A DNA stretch of 64,000 bases from an uncultured Coriobacteriaceae bacterium (lineage in GTDB: Bacteria; Actinomycetota; Coriobacteriia; Coriobacteriales; Atopobiaceae): positions 28,576-92,575 of the forward strand of contig CADAQM010000014.1 in NCBI GenBank assembly GCA_902790135.1, in the 5' to 3' direction. This document shows positions 25,403 to 34,750 of this stretch, in pieces. Under the pieces are notes generated by a model. The model was not told the origin of the DNA and did not search any database. It was given only the letters and a program-made list of their open reading frames with translations. A program made the translations under genes and the position numbers. Numbering within the stretch: the stretch's first letter is position 1; each line of letters starts with the position of its first letter.

Positions 25403-27100
25403 ATGGGTTCGAGTTGGAAGAACAAGCTTGTGGGTGCCCTCGCTGCGGGCGCCATCGTCGCAGGTCTGCTTCCTGTGACGGCGCTGGGAGCCACAGGCGC
25501 GCTGGAGGCCGACACCAAGATCAGCGTTACGGGTGTTGAGGACGGCGCTACGGTGACCGCCTACAAGGTCGTCAAGGTCGACCAGTCCAACACGGCAGTG
25601 AACGGCACCGCTGGCTGGGCGCTTGCCGGTACCTTCGGCGACATTAAGCTGACAGACATTATCGGCACCAATGCGGCCATCAGCGCAGAAGAGGCTGCCA
25701 CGATCGCCGACGCCGCTCCGGATGCAAACCCCCCGCTCACAACCGTGACACTGACCAAGAAAGGCGACGCCTATGAGGCCAACGTCATCGAGCCCGGCCT
25801 GTATGTCGTCGTCGTGACGGGCACGGGTGCCACCGTCTACAACCCCATGTTCGTCTCTGCGGACTACAGCCAGGATGATCCCAACACCAACACGATTGCC
25901 GCCTCGGAGACGTACAAGGGCAACACGGCAGTGGCCAAGAGCAGCAAGCCCACACTGACCAAGAGCGCTGATCAGGAGGCCGACAAGGCAGTACAGGCTG
26001 GGGATAGCGTGGAGTTCACCATTGGCACCCAGGTTCCGTACTACCCGAGCCCGTACTATGACGCTAACAGCGTGAAGTTCGAGATCAACGACGTGCTTGA
26101 CGACGGCCTTGCCATGCCCACCAAGAAGACCGACGTGGTCGTTAAGGCAGGGAATGCCACGCTGGAAGAGGGCACCGACTACGACCTGACGCTCAACGCG
26201 ACCAACCGTTCGCTCAAGATCGAGTTCAAGGCACCCTATCTCCAGAATGGGACGCGTACCGACAAGGGTGGCCTCTCCAACGGGACGACGGCTATTACCG
26301 TCAAGTACGCTGCCACCGTTGGCGACGTGACCAAGTTCACGCAGTCCGTGCAGGAGCTCACCAACGACGCATCGATCACCTTCACCAACAAGCCTGGGAC
26401 TGGCACCGACGCTACCCACACGCCTCCTCACAAGAAGACGCACCACTACACCTTTGGTGTTGACGCCAATCTCGCGGGTTCGAGCTCTGGTCAGGAAAAG
26501 ACCAAGGAGCTCCGCAAGATTGCCGTTGATGCGAACGGCGAGGTCGTGTACGAGACCATCGAGACGTCCTTCACGGACACCGACAAGCAGCGCGGGCCGC
26601 TTGAGGGCGCGACGTTCGAGCTGAAGGGCACCAGTAGCGACGGCACGACGTACTCGCAGACGACGACTACCGACGAGAACGGTCGCATCTCCTTCACCGG
26701 CCTTGATGCCGACATCGTGTACACGATGAAGGAGACCAGCGCGCCTCTCGGCTACCAGCTCGACACGACCCAGTACCAGATCAAGGTGGTCGCCGAGTAC
26801 AACGAGCCCACCGCGAATGAGGACGCGACCCTCAAGAGCTACAAGGTGAAGTTCAAGAAGGCCGCCGATTCTAATTGGCAGGACCTCACCTCGTACACCA
26901 TCGAGAACGAGAATGGCGAGATCAAGACTACCGTGGTCGACAATGGTTGCGTGACCGCCCTGATCAAGAACGTCAAGGCAGGCCTCCTGCCCTCGACCGG
27001 TGGCTCGGGCATCTTCTTCTACCTGGCCGTTGGCGGCGCCATCGCGGGCATCTCCCTCTACCTCATGAAGAAGGACGAGCACGCTGAGGCTGCCGAGTAA
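25403..27100 (+). CDS. Major pilin, LPXTG-anchored isopeptide-domain protein
   Basis: 565 residues: signal peptide (WKNKLVGALAAGAIVAGLLPVTALGA), D1-type N-terminal fimbrial domain, middle isopeptide-forming domain, and a C-terminal Cna-B domain with the E-box-like motif YTMKETSAPLGYQLD. The sorting signal is LPSTG (529-533) plus hydrophobic helix and KKDEHAEAAE tail. A canonical VYPK pilin-lysine motif is not seen; VYNP occurs instead, so the crosslinking lysine is uncertain. I chose ATG 25403 (AGGAG 7 nt upstream) over ATG 25397, which abuts the ribosome site. It is the first and best-anchored gene of the sortase locus, so probably the pilus shaft. Confidence 0.85.
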   Translation: MGSSWKNKLVGALAAGAIVAGLLPVTALGATGALEADTKISVTGVEDGATVTAYKVVKVDQSNTAVNGTAGWALAGTFGDIKLTDIIGTNAAISAEEAATIADAAPDANPPLTTVTLTKKGDAYEANVIEPGLYVVVVTGTGATVYNPMFVSADYSQDDPNTNTIAASETYKGNTAVAKSSKPTLTKSADQEADKAVQAGDSVEFTIGTQVPYYPSPYYDANSVKFEINDVLDDGLAMPTKKTDVVVKAGNATLEEGTDYDLTLNATNRSLKIEFKAPYLQNGTRTDKGGLSNGTTAITVKYAATVGDVTKFTQSVQELTNDASITFTNKPGTGTDATHTPPHKKTHHYTFGVDANLAGSSSGQEKTKELRKIAVDANGEVVYETIETSFTDTDKQRGPLEGATFELKGTSSDGTTYSQTTTTDENGRISFTGLDADIVYTMKETSAPLGYQLDTTQYQIKVVAEYNEPTANEDATLKSYKVKFKKAADSNWQDLTSYTIENENGEIKTTVVDNGCVTALIKNVKAGLLPSTGGSGIFFYLAVGGAIAGISLYLMKKDEHAEAAE

Positions 27101-27110
27101 GGCTTCCTCC

Positions 27111-27168
27111 GCAGGCCTGCGCCGCCTCCTCGCGGCGCGGGCCTGCGCCAGCGAGCCATCGGGCTCGC
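27111..27168 (+). other. Two strong hairpins between pilin genes
   Basis: A 15-bp stem (27111-27125 with 27132-27146, one G-T pair, loop CTCCTC), immediately followed by a 7-bp stem GCGAGCC (27151-27157) with GGCTCGC (27162-27168). No T-run. Such structures between a major and a minor subunit gene typically stabilise or attenuate the message and so set subunit ratios; this role is inferred. Confidence 0.55.
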
Positions 27169-27279
27169 ACCGGCTGCCGGGTCAACCGGCGGCCGACCGG
27201 GCTCACGGCGAGAGCCGCAAGCCCATCTGCAAGCATTCTGCGTAGGCTTTGTCCGCGCAGGAACGAGGAAGGCACCCTG

Positions 27280-28005
27280 ATGCATCTGCGTCATATGCGT
27301 CACATACCCAAGCTGCCGGGCTGCCCGCGCGCGTGCGCGCGCCGGGCGCTGGTGCTGGTCTGTGGGCTTGTCATGGCCCTCACGCTGGCACTGCTTCCGG
27401 CAGGCGTCGCGCGCGCGGCCACCACGGGCTCGCTCACGCTCAACATGGCCTACGAGAAGAGCGGCAAGAAGACGCCGGTCGAGGGCTTTTCCGTCACGGT
27501 GTATCGCGTGGCAGCGCTCGACAACGACGTCACGCACTTTACGCTGCAGGAGCCCTTCACCGAGCTCGGCTTTGACTTTGACCATGGCATGACCGCGCAG
27601 CAGAACAAGGACGTGGCCAAGGCCGCGTACCAGATCGTACAGAAGCAGAAGCCGAGTGGGACCTCGGCAACGTCCGGCAAGGACGGCGCCGCTCGCTTTG
27701 GCAAGCTGCCAACGGGCATGTACCTGGCCGTGCAGACCGGGGCCACAGGCGACGCCAAGAACTACGCGGAGTTCACGCTCTTCCTCATCTGCGTACCGCA
27801 GATCGACGACGACGGCATCACGTATGATGTGGTCGCCGAACCCAAGCTGACCCCGCTCCCACCCACCACGCCGATCCCACCCAAGCGCAAGCTTGCCAAG
27901 ATGGGGGACCCGTCGGACCCGCGCCTGTGGGCCACGTGCCTGACGCTGGGCGGGGCACTCTTCCTCGTTGGCGTCCGCGGACGCCGCAAGTTGAGCGAGG
28001 AATAG
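27280..28005 (+). CDS. Minor pilin with atypical sorting signal
   Basis: 241 residues. A long basic N-region (CPRACARR) precedes a signal-peptide helix (ALVLVCGLVMALTLALLPAGVARA). One Cna-B-like domain follows (TGSLTLNMAYEKSGKKTPVEGFSVTVYRVA), then a proline-rich linker (PLPPTTPIPPK), then LAKMG (205-209), a hydrophobic segment and an RGRRK tail. The cell-wall sorting signal architecture is intact, but Pro and Thr of LPXTG are replaced by Ala and Met. AGGAAGG precedes ATG 27280. Location between the shaft pilin and the large adhesin suggests a basal or accessory pilin. Confidence 0.75.
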   Translation: MHLRHMRHIPKLPGCPRACARRALVLVCGLVMALTLALLPAGVARAATTGSLTLNMAYEKSGKKTPVEGFSVTVYRVAALDNDVTHFTLQEPFTELGFDFDHGMTAQQNKDVAKAAYQIVQKQKPSGTSATSGKDGAARFGKLPTGMYLAVQTGATGDAKNYAEFTLFLICVPQIDDDGITYDVVAEPKLTPLPPTTPIPPKRKLAKMGDPSDPRLWATCLTLGGALFLVGVRGRRKLSEE

Positions 28006-28257
28006 CCGCACGGCTCGGGATGGCGCGCAGAGCCCAGGGAGCTGGGCGTGTGCGCGAGGCCTGAGCCACGACGCGGCGGCGCCAACGGGGCTCACGGGTA
28101 GGTCCTCCAGGCGCTCGTCAGCAGCATGTTGCCGACACTAGCACGACCGATGCCGTTACGCGGCGGCATCACAGCACGACATCCGCGCATCGCGCCATGG
28201 CGGCGCACGGATCAGAGCGAACCGAGACACCAAAACGCTAGCGCAGAGGTTCAAGAG

Positions 28258-31200
28258 ATGACACACAACAAGCGACAGACATTCAGGCTCAGCAGGGCGG
28301 CGCGCACCGGCATCGCGCTGGTGCTGAGCCTCTCCATGGTTCTGGGATCGGTCCCGACGGGTGCCCTGCAGGCGCTGGCCGCGGACACCGAGCTGCAGGA
28401 CGTTGCGGCAACCGAGGACCAGGCTGCGGGCTCGGGCGCCGCCGAGCTGCAGGAGGATGCTGTCGCGACTGAGGGTGCGACGGCTGAGGGTACAACCCCC
28501 GGTGCGGGTACAACGACCGACGAGGGCATCACGTCGGACGAGACCGTCACGCCGGACGAGACCGTCACGCCGGACGAGGGTGCGGTCGCCGCGGAGGAGT
28601 CCGAAGCTCCGCAAGGTACAGTGCTCGAGGCAGAGGCCGAGGGCGTGCACGCACAGCTGGTGGTAGAGCCCGGCACCGAGCTGCCGGAGGGGTCGCATCT
28701 GGTGGTGACCTCGCTGGCGGGTGCGGTCGAGCAGGCGGCTGCCGAGAACGGGACCGTTGTCGACACGCGTGTGCAGGGGTCGAGCGACCCGTCGCCCCAT
28801 CCCTCGTCGGGGAACCCGGTGGCCGCTGCGGCCGAGAAGCAGACCGTGACCGGTGCCGACGTGGCGCTGACGGGCATGAGCGACGCGGTGGACGCGTGCG
28901 TGGCCGAGCAGCAGGCCGAGCCCGCAGGTGCCCCCGAGGCCACCGCCGCAGGCGCTGAGCAGGCCATCCAGCAGCCTGTGGTCTCTGCCGCCTATGCTAT
29001 CGAGGTCGTTGACGGCGCGGACCAGCTCGTCCCCGTCGATAGTGAGGACGCCGAGCTGACCGTGACCTTCCCCAAGGAGCTGGTGGAAGAGCCCAAGAGC
29101 GTGTACACCGTCACGCGCAGCGCGGCGCAGCCCCAGGACACGCCCCAGGTGACGGAGGCCAAGGGTGCGCCTGTGGCCACGGTCGCCGAGGAGCAGTATG
29201 CGGACGCGAAGGTCGCCGCCGCGTCCGTGGTCTTTGCGGGTACGGCCGAGGATGTAACGAGCAACGTGCAGGTTGACGAGGCGACCGGCACGGCGCGGCT
29301 GATGGCGGCGGGCGCTCCGAGCGTCGTCGTGACCGATGGGCCGATGCGCGCCCCGGTGAACCGGCCCTCCGACCGGGACACCAACCGCGTGTCGCTCAAG
29401 AATGACGGCTTTACGCTCAACCTGTTCAACTACTATGCCGTAGAGAATGAGTACTACTGGGGGGGAGCCGACAACAAGATAGACACAAGAGTGCGTCCTG
29501 AGGGCATCAACAGCGTCGATGGCACGAACGAAACGCTACATCCCTTCCAGTTCTACAACGGCGGAACGTCAGGCAACGGGTACAACTGGTACACGGGTGG
29601 CTCTGCGAGCCCCATGCAGGGCATCATGCAAAACGAGCTCGACGAGAACTACTATCCTGTTCTGGCATACCCAGATGCCAACGGCACCTCTCTTGCGTAC
29701 CTCTTTGACGAGAAGCCTATCGATCAGCAGGTCAATGGCAGAACCATCCACGCCAAGGAAGTCTACGCGAACGTCGACAAGCTGTTCAAGCGCGACGAGC
29801 ATGGCTACTACTCGTATGACAGCAACAAGAACTATGCCTACTACGATACGTCACGGGGTTCCGGGGGCGACTTTTACGTCCACAAAGACACGTATAACAA
29901 GAGCGGCAGTACTACTTACAAAATTGGCTTCTTCCCGTTCAACCGGTGGACACCGCAGTCAAACAACTCGGCCAGTCCCGGCGACAAGGACCATCACTTT
30001 GGCCTGACGATGAGCGGTACCTTCACGTTGCCCGAGACCACAGACGGCATGGCCGAGTACGTCAACCCCAACACCGAGAAGCTCGAGCGCAACCCCGTGC
30101 TGTTTGAGATGGGCGGCGACGACGACATGCTGGTCTTTATCGACGGCGTGCTCGTCCTCGACCTGGGTGGCATCCACCAGCCCGTGCACGGAGCAATCAA
30201 CTTTACCGACGGAACGGTGGACATCTATGGTGACCCACTTAATAGCCGCTGGCCCGGAACGCAGAACTCCACTATCAAGAAGGCTGAAGACACCGTTGGT
30301 GCAAAGACGCCTGAGTTCTCGCTCGTCACGAAGAACGTCAACGACAACGGCACGGACTATGGTGATAGGCCTGTGTACACCGCGAGTCTGAATAGCATCT
30401 TTGGTCTCGTAAACAAGGAGTGGAATGGCGCTCCGGGCAGCGCGCATCGCATTGACGTCTTCTACCTCGAGCGTGGTAGCTACGACTCGAACCTCCTCGT
30501 GCGCTTCAACCTCCCGCTGACGCCGACCACGGACCTCACTGTCAAGAAGGAGTGGTACAAGCAGAACACCAAGGAGACGGAACACCACGACTCGATCATG
30601 GTGCAGCTCTACCAGCAGGTCAAGACAGAAAACGGCTATACCAAGCCGCGTCCGTATGGCGATCCGGTCGAGCTCAAGTACTCGGATGACTTCGAGTACA
30701 CATTCACGGGCCTACCGGTTCACTCCCACCTGGAGACCGACTACTACTACACCGTGAAGGAGGGCGTTGTCATCAACGGCCAGTTCCTTCCGGCTGACGA
30801 CGGACAGACCATCTCCGACGGATACGTGTATGGTCTCGACAGCATTACCTACGAGTATGGTGGCGACACCAGCGGAAGCCTTACAGAGGCGTATCCCGAC
30901 AAGGAGGACGCTGCCTTCCACAATGGCAACGGTACGCCCAAGGTGGGCACGGCGACAATCAAGAACAAGCGCGAGGGCAAGATCACCGTCCAGAAGCAGT
31001 GGCTCAACTCCGATGGCGAGCCCGACGATGTGGACCATTCTGGCGACGAGGTTGCGGTGCAGCTGGTAATGCTGACCAAGTCTCCGCAGGACGAAACGTT
31101 CGACAATGCGATCGAGAGAGTCATTGAGGTCGTGACGCTCAATGAAGAGAACAACTGGCGCAGTGGCTTTGACAGTGACAGCATCGTGACGGGTGACACC

Positions 31201-32508
31201 AACGTCGAGTACGTCGTCTACGAGGGATACATGGACGGTGGCACCTTTGTCCGCAGCAACATCATCAGCACGAGCTCGGGAGCGCGGTACGAGCTTGACT
31301 CCACCAGGTATATGCGCACTACGATCGACGAGTCGAGCGGAGAAATCGAGGTCGTCGTAGACCAGAATTCGCCCGATCACGTTGCCCAGAACACGCACGA
31401 GCTGTATTGGTGGATTGACGAGTATCAGAACAGGTATTGGCTCAACCGCACCTATGGTGTGAGTGCCACCGAGCTTGCCGTGAACAACGGTTCGGCGCCG
31501 GAGATCCTGCAGGATACGGTGACGCAGCAGCTGATGATTCCCTACAGCGCGATGCTCATTCCCGATAACCCTGCCTACGACTTTGTGGTGGACGTGAGCT
31601 TTGCGGAGAGCCAAGGGCTGAACCTCACGGGCCTTTCGGTGGGTTACGGCCTTTCGGGCAGCGGTGCCACCATCACGCCGGATGGCTCGGGATACCATCT
31701 CCGTGTGCCGGCCACCTGGGCAAAGGCACATGCGGGCGAGGCGTTCACGCTCAACATCGGCGTCGCGGCAAACCAGACGCTGCAGAAGGTGGCGAATGCC
31801 GACAACCGCGCACACCTGCGGGTCGTGCCGACAAGCTACGTCGTCACGGGAATGTCTGGCCACAGTGCTCCCGTGCAGGATACGTGGGAGTCTGAGGAGA
31901 GCCTGCAGCTTCTGGCTGGTGGCACGGGACATGCGATTATCACCAACAAGCCTCACGTTGCAACAGATGTCACCATCAAGAAGATTGATGCCAAGGACTC
32001 TCATGTGCTGCGAGGTGCCAAGTTTGTTGTGTACGAGAACACAGGCGCCGCGACGTATCACGTCACGGATGACACGCGCCCGACCAAGCGCTTCCCCAAC
32101 GCAGAGACCGAGTTCGTGAGTGGCTCGGGTGGTACGGTGGTGATTGACGACCTGACCCCGGGCAACTATTGGATCATCGAGACCGAGGCTCCTGCAGGCT
32201 ACCTGGTCATGGGGACGGACAACCCCATTGGCGTGGTGGTCGCGGCTGACGGCAAGGTCTCGCTCGTGGACAAGAACGGCGCAGCCATCAACAGGCCTGC
32301 GGCGACCGAGCCGTCGATTACCAGGCAGGGCAACACGGTCATGCTCACCGTGCCCAACGCACGGGCTTACGAGCTGCCGGCAGCCGGTGGGCCGGGTGCC
32401 TATCCGTTCCTGCTGGTGGGTTCGTTCATCGCCGCGCTGGCCCTCGATCGCTCCGGTGAGCTTCGCCGCAAGCTGGCGATGCTCCTGCGCCGCAGCGCTC
32501 GCGCATAG
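28258..32508 (+). CDS. Large pilus tip adhesin with fibro-slime/PA14-like and Cna-B domains
   Basis: 1416 residues. Signal peptide (GIALVLSLSMVLGSVPTGALQALA); an Ala/Glu/Thr-rich low-complexity region to about residue 360; then a PA14/fibro-slime-like domain with the calcium-site motif GGDDDMLVFIDGVLVLDLGGIHQP; several Cna-B stalk repeats (LTVKKEWYKQN, ITVQKQWLNSDGEPDD, VTIKKIDAKDSHVLRGAKF); and LPAAG (1373-1377), a hydrophobic stretch and a very basic tail (RRKLAMLLRRSARA). Thr of LPXTG is replaced by Ala. ATG 28258 was preferred because the signal peptide follows directly, although the ribosome site (GAGG) is weak. Size and position suggest the tip subunit. Confidence 0.8.
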   Translation: MTHNKRQTFRLSRAARTGIALVLSLSMVLGSVPTGALQALAADTELQDVAATEDQAAGSGAAELQEDAVATEGATAEGTTPGAGTTTDEGITSDETVTPDETVTPDEGAVAAEESEAPQGTVLEAEAEGVHAQLVVEPGTELPEGSHLVVTSLAGAVEQAAAENGTVVDTRVQGSSDPSPHPSSGNPVAAAAEKQTVTGADVALTGMSDAVDACVAEQQAEPAGAPEATAAGAEQAIQQPVVSAAYAIEVVDGADQLVPVDSEDAELTVTFPKELVEEPKSVYTVTRSAAQPQDTPQVTEAKGAPVATVAEEQYADAKVAAASVVFAGTAEDVTSNVQVDEATGTARLMAAGAPSVVVTDGPMRAPVNRPSDRDTNRVSLKNDGFTLNLFNYYAVENEYYWGGADNKIDTRVRPEGINSVDGTNETLHPFQFYNGGTSGNGYNWYTGGSASPMQGIMQNELDENYYPVLAYPDANGTSLAYLFDEKPIDQQVNGRTIHAKEVYANVDKLFKRDEHGYYSYDSNKNYAYYDTSRGSGGDFYVHKDTYNKSGSTTYKIGFFPFNRWTPQSNNSASPGDKDHHFGLTMSGTFTLPETTDGMAEYVNPNTEKLERNPVLFEMGGDDDMLVFIDGVLVLDLGGIHQPVHGAINFTDGTVDIYGDPLNSRWPGTQNSTIKKAEDTVGAKTPEFSLVTKNVNDNGTDYGDRPVYTASLNSIFGLVNKEWNGAPGSAHRIDVFYLERGSYDSNLLVRFNLPLTPTTDLTVKKEWYKQNTKETEHHDSIMVQLYQQVKTENGYTKPRPYGDPVELKYSDDFEYTFTGLPVHSHLETDYYYTVKEGVVINGQFLPADDGQTISDGYVYGLDSITYEYGGDTSGSLTEAYPDKEDAAFHNGNGTPKVGTATIKNKREGKITVQKQWLNSDGEPDDVDHSGDEVAVQLVMLTKSPQDETFDNAIERVIEVVTLNEENNWRSGFDSDSIVTGDTNVEYVVYEGYMDGGTFVRSNIISTSSGARYELDSTRYMRTTIDESSGEIEVVVDQNSPDHVAQNTHELYWWIDEYQNRYWLNRTYGVSATELAVNNGSAPEILQDTVTQQLMIPYSAMLIPDNPAYDFVVDVSFAESQGLNLTGLSVGYGLSGSGATITPDGSGYHLRVPATWAKAHAGEAFTLNIGVAANQTLQKVANADNRAHLRVVPTSYVVTGMSGHSAPVQDTWESEESLQLLAGGTGHAIITNKPHVATDVTIKKIDAKDSHVLRGAKFVVYENTGAATYHVTDDTRPTKRFPNAETEFVSGSGGTVVIDDLTPGNYWIIETEAPAGYLVMGTDNPIGVVVAADGKVSLVDKNGAAINRPAATEPSITRQGNTVMLTVPNARAYELPAAGGPGAYPFLLVGSFIAALALDRSGELRRKLAMLLRRSARA

Positions 32509-32511
32509 CCG

Positions 32512-33588
32512 ATGGCAGACGTACGCTACATAGCTCGCCGCACCCGCAGGGTGGCCTTGCTTCTGGCCTTCCTTGCGGGCGTGGGCATCATGGTGTACCC
32601 GTTCGTGAGCAACTTCATCTACCAGCAACGGGTCAACCGCCAGCTGGCGGAGCTCTCGACTGCCGTCGACGCCGGTAGCCCCGAGGACTACGCCGCCGAG
32701 ATTGCCGCCGCGCAGGAGTACAACAAGGAGCTCGTGGGCCAGACCGTGCCGGACGTCTTTGCTATCCGCGAGGGCACCACGGACAAGGAGTACGAGAGCT
32801 ACCTCAACGTTCGTGGCGACCAGGTCATGGGCTCGGTCGAGATTCCCGTGATCAACGTGCACCTGCCCATCTACCACTACTCCACCGAGGAGACCCTGCT
32901 CAAGGGCTGCGGCCACATCTTTGGTTCGAGCCTGCCGGTGGGCGGGGACAGCAGCCATGCCGTGATCACCGCGCATCGCGGGCTTCCGACAGCCAAGCTG
33001 TTCACCGACCTGGACCAGCTGCGCGAGGGCGACCAGTTCTACATCAAGGTGCTGGACCAGACGCTGGCGTACGAGGTGGACAACATCGAGGTCGTGGAAC
33101 CGCAGGAGACGCGCTCGCTGGCCATCAAACGCGGTGAGGACCTGGTGACGCTGGTCACCTGCACGCCGTACGGCGTGAACACAGACCGTCTGCTGGTGCG
33201 CGGGCATCGCGTGCCGTACGTGGAGGGCGACGAGAAGCGCGTGGTCGTGCCGCATCCGTCGGCGTTGCTGCGCGTGCTGCTGGAGCTGGCGTGCGTGGCC
33301 GCGGGCGTTGCGGCGGCCATCGGCGTGCGCGTGCTGTGGGGGAGGCTGCGGTCGGCCGGTGAGGAGCGTGGGACTGCGGGCGACGGTGCCGGTGCTGACG
33401 CCGGCGGGCGACGTGGCGCGCGGGCTGAGCACGGGGCGCAAGGCGCACATCGCAGCGCGCGGGTCGAGGAGCTGCAGGCGCACCTGGGCGTGGATGAGGA
33501 GCAGCCGGACGAAGGGCGTTCGAGCGAGCACCAGCTGGGTGCGGGGCGCCGGTCGGGCGAGGGGCGGCACAGCCGTGGCGCGCGGTAA
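32512..33588 (+). CDS. Class C (pilus) sortase
   Basis: 358 residues. N-terminal membrane helix (VALLLAFLAGVGIMVYPFV), a putative lid segment (VPDVFA), catalytic His in VITAHRGLP, Cys in LVTCTPYGVNTDRLLVRGHR with catalytic Arg, a second membrane helix, and an unusually long hydrophilic C-terminal tail of about 85 residues. The usual THR after the Cys motif is TDR here. It polymerises pilins through LPXTG-like signals on the outer membrane face. It begins 4 nt after the adhesin stop and overlaps the next sortase by 14 nt. Confidence 0.9.
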   Translation: MADVRYIARRTRRVALLLAFLAGVGIMVYPFVSNFIYQQRVNRQLAELSTAVDAGSPEDYAAEIAAAQEYNKELVGQTVPDVFAIREGTTDKEYESYLNVRGDQVMGSVEIPVINVHLPIYHYSTEETLLKGCGHIFGSSLPVGGDSSHAVITAHRGLPTAKLFTDLDQLREGDQFYIKVLDQTLAYEVDNIEVVEPQETRSLAIKRGEDLVTLVTCTPYGVNTDRLLVRGHRVPYVEGDEKRVVVPHPSALLRVLLELACVAAGVAAAIGVRVLWGRLRSAGEERGTAGDGAGADAGGRRGARAEHGAQGAHRSARVEELQAHLGVDEEQPDEGRSSEHQLGAGRRSGEGRHSRGAR

Positions 33589-34480
33589 GGCCTCGCGCCC
33601 GCGCCGGCAGCTGTCTCCCGCGCGTCGCGTTCGTCGGGCGATCCTCACGGTGCTCACCTGCATCGGCCTTGCCGTGATGGCGTATCCCTTTGCCTGCAAC
33701 CTGTACTTCATGTACCAGAGCGCCCGGCTGACCACGAGCTACAACGAGACGGTGGGGGCACAGTCGAACGAGGAGCTCGAGCGGATGTGGGCCGAGGCCG
33801 TGGCGTGGAATCAGGCGCACATGGTTAATGTCATCGACGATCCCTTTGCCGACGAGACGCGTGTGGTCGCGCAGAACGAGGCGTACGACCAGCTGCTGAA
33901 CCCCACCAACGACGGGGTCATGGGATACGTGGACATTCCGCGGATTGGCCAGCGCCTGGCCATCTACCACGACACGGACCCGGATGGCATGCTCAAGGGC
34001 GTTATCCAGCTGCAGGGGACGAGCCTGCCCGTGGGAGGGGAGGGCTCGCACTGCGTGCTCTCCGGGCATCGTGGGCTGGCGACGGCGGCGCTCTTTACCG
34101 ACCTTGACCAGATGCGGAGGGGCGACCTCATCAACCTCTACGTGCTGGACCACGCGCTCTCGTACGAGGTAGACCAGATCCTGACCGTGAAGCCGACCGA
34201 GATCGAGGCGCTGGACCTGGTGCCCGGCGAGGACCTGGTCACGCTGGTGACCTGCACTCCGTATGCGGTCAACACGCACCGGCTGCTGGTGCGCGGGCAT
34301 CGCGTGCCATACGTGCCGCAGACGAGCCCCGTGACGGAGAGCCTGAACTTCCTGACGCCGCAGCGACTGGCGCTGATTGCCGTGGGCGTGTTGCTGGGAA
34401 TGGTGCTGGTCTGGCTGGTGGACCGGCGGAGGCGCCATCGCCGGGAAAGCGAGCGACCCCAGGGTCGTCACGCCGCGTAG
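33575..34480 (+). CDS. Second class C (pilus) sortase
   Basis: 301 residues from GTG 33575 (GAGGGGCGG upstream); the open frame extends further upstream, inside the preceding gene, without family support. Membrane helix (ILTVLTCIGLAVMAYPFAC), lid motif DPF in VIDDPFADE, catalytic His in VLSGHRGL, Cys and Arg in LVTCTPYAVNTHRLLVRGHR, and a C-terminal membrane helix. This copy has the canonical class C lid and THR. Two class C sortases in one pilus locus usually divide labour between shaft polymerisation and incorporation of minor subunits. Confidence 0.9.
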   Translation: MARGKASRPRRQLSPARRVRRAILTVLTCIGLAVMAYPFACNLYFMYQSARLTTSYNETVGAQSNEELERMWAEAVAWNQAHMVNVIDDPFADETRVVAQNEAYDQLLNPTNDGVMGYVDIPRIGQRLAIYHDTDPDGMLKGVIQLQGTSLPVGGEGSHCVLSGHRGLATAALFTDLDQMRRGDLINLYVLDHALSYEVDQILTVKPTEIEALDLVPGEDLVTLVTCTPYAVNTHRLLVRGHRVPYVPQTSPVTESLNFLTPQRLALIAVGVLLGMVLVWLVDRRRRHRRESERPQGRHAA

Positions 34481-34493
34481 TGCGAGTGTCGGA

Positions 34494-34619
34494 CGTCGGC
34501 GTCCGGTGGCGTCTGGGACTCGTTCGATGCTGCTAGGGCCCGTCCAGGGGTGCTTGGGACCTCGGCCGGCGGTGTCCGCGGATCGTTCTGGGGTGCCCGG
34601 AGCTCATCCGGGGGTGCCC
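34494..34619. repeat. Six degenerate 21-nt tandem units
   Basis: Read on the minus strand the units share a G-rich/ACCCC core (for example GGGCACCCCCGGATGAGCTCC and GGGCACCCCAGAACGATCCGC). Unit starts fall every 21 nt at 34619, 34598, 34577, 34556, 34535 and 34514. The period being a multiple of three, they would encode a degenerate heptapeptide (APPDELR, APQNDPR, TPPAEVP) if translated. Confidence 0.6.
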
Positions 34620-34621
34620 TC

Positions 34622-34750
34622 TGACAATAGATCCGGTTATGTACGGATTGCCGGGGCACCCCGGAGTATCGGCTCCCTGTGACCTGCGGTTTTGCCCGTG
34701 ACTACTCTGGCAACTACCCGCGGATCAATACATAACCGGATCTATTGTCA
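34622..34750. repeat. Perfect 22-bp inverted repeat enclosing 85 nt
   Basis: The left arm 34622-34643 (TGACAATAGATCC...) and the right arm 34729-34750 (...GGATCTATTGTCA) are exact reverse complements. The 129-bp total, with no gene inside, has the shape of a miniature inverted-repeat element. Flanking 5-nt sequences are not identical, so a target duplication is not shown. Confidence 0.7.

Noticed and set aside
25190..27082. 630-codon minus-strand open frame opposite the major pilin
   Set aside because: Antisense shadow; the plus strand has signal peptide, Cna-B domain and sorting signal.
30712..33735. 1007-codon minus-strand open frame opposite the adhesin and sortase
   Set aside because: Antisense shadow of two well-supported genes; low-complexity Arg/His/Val-rich product.
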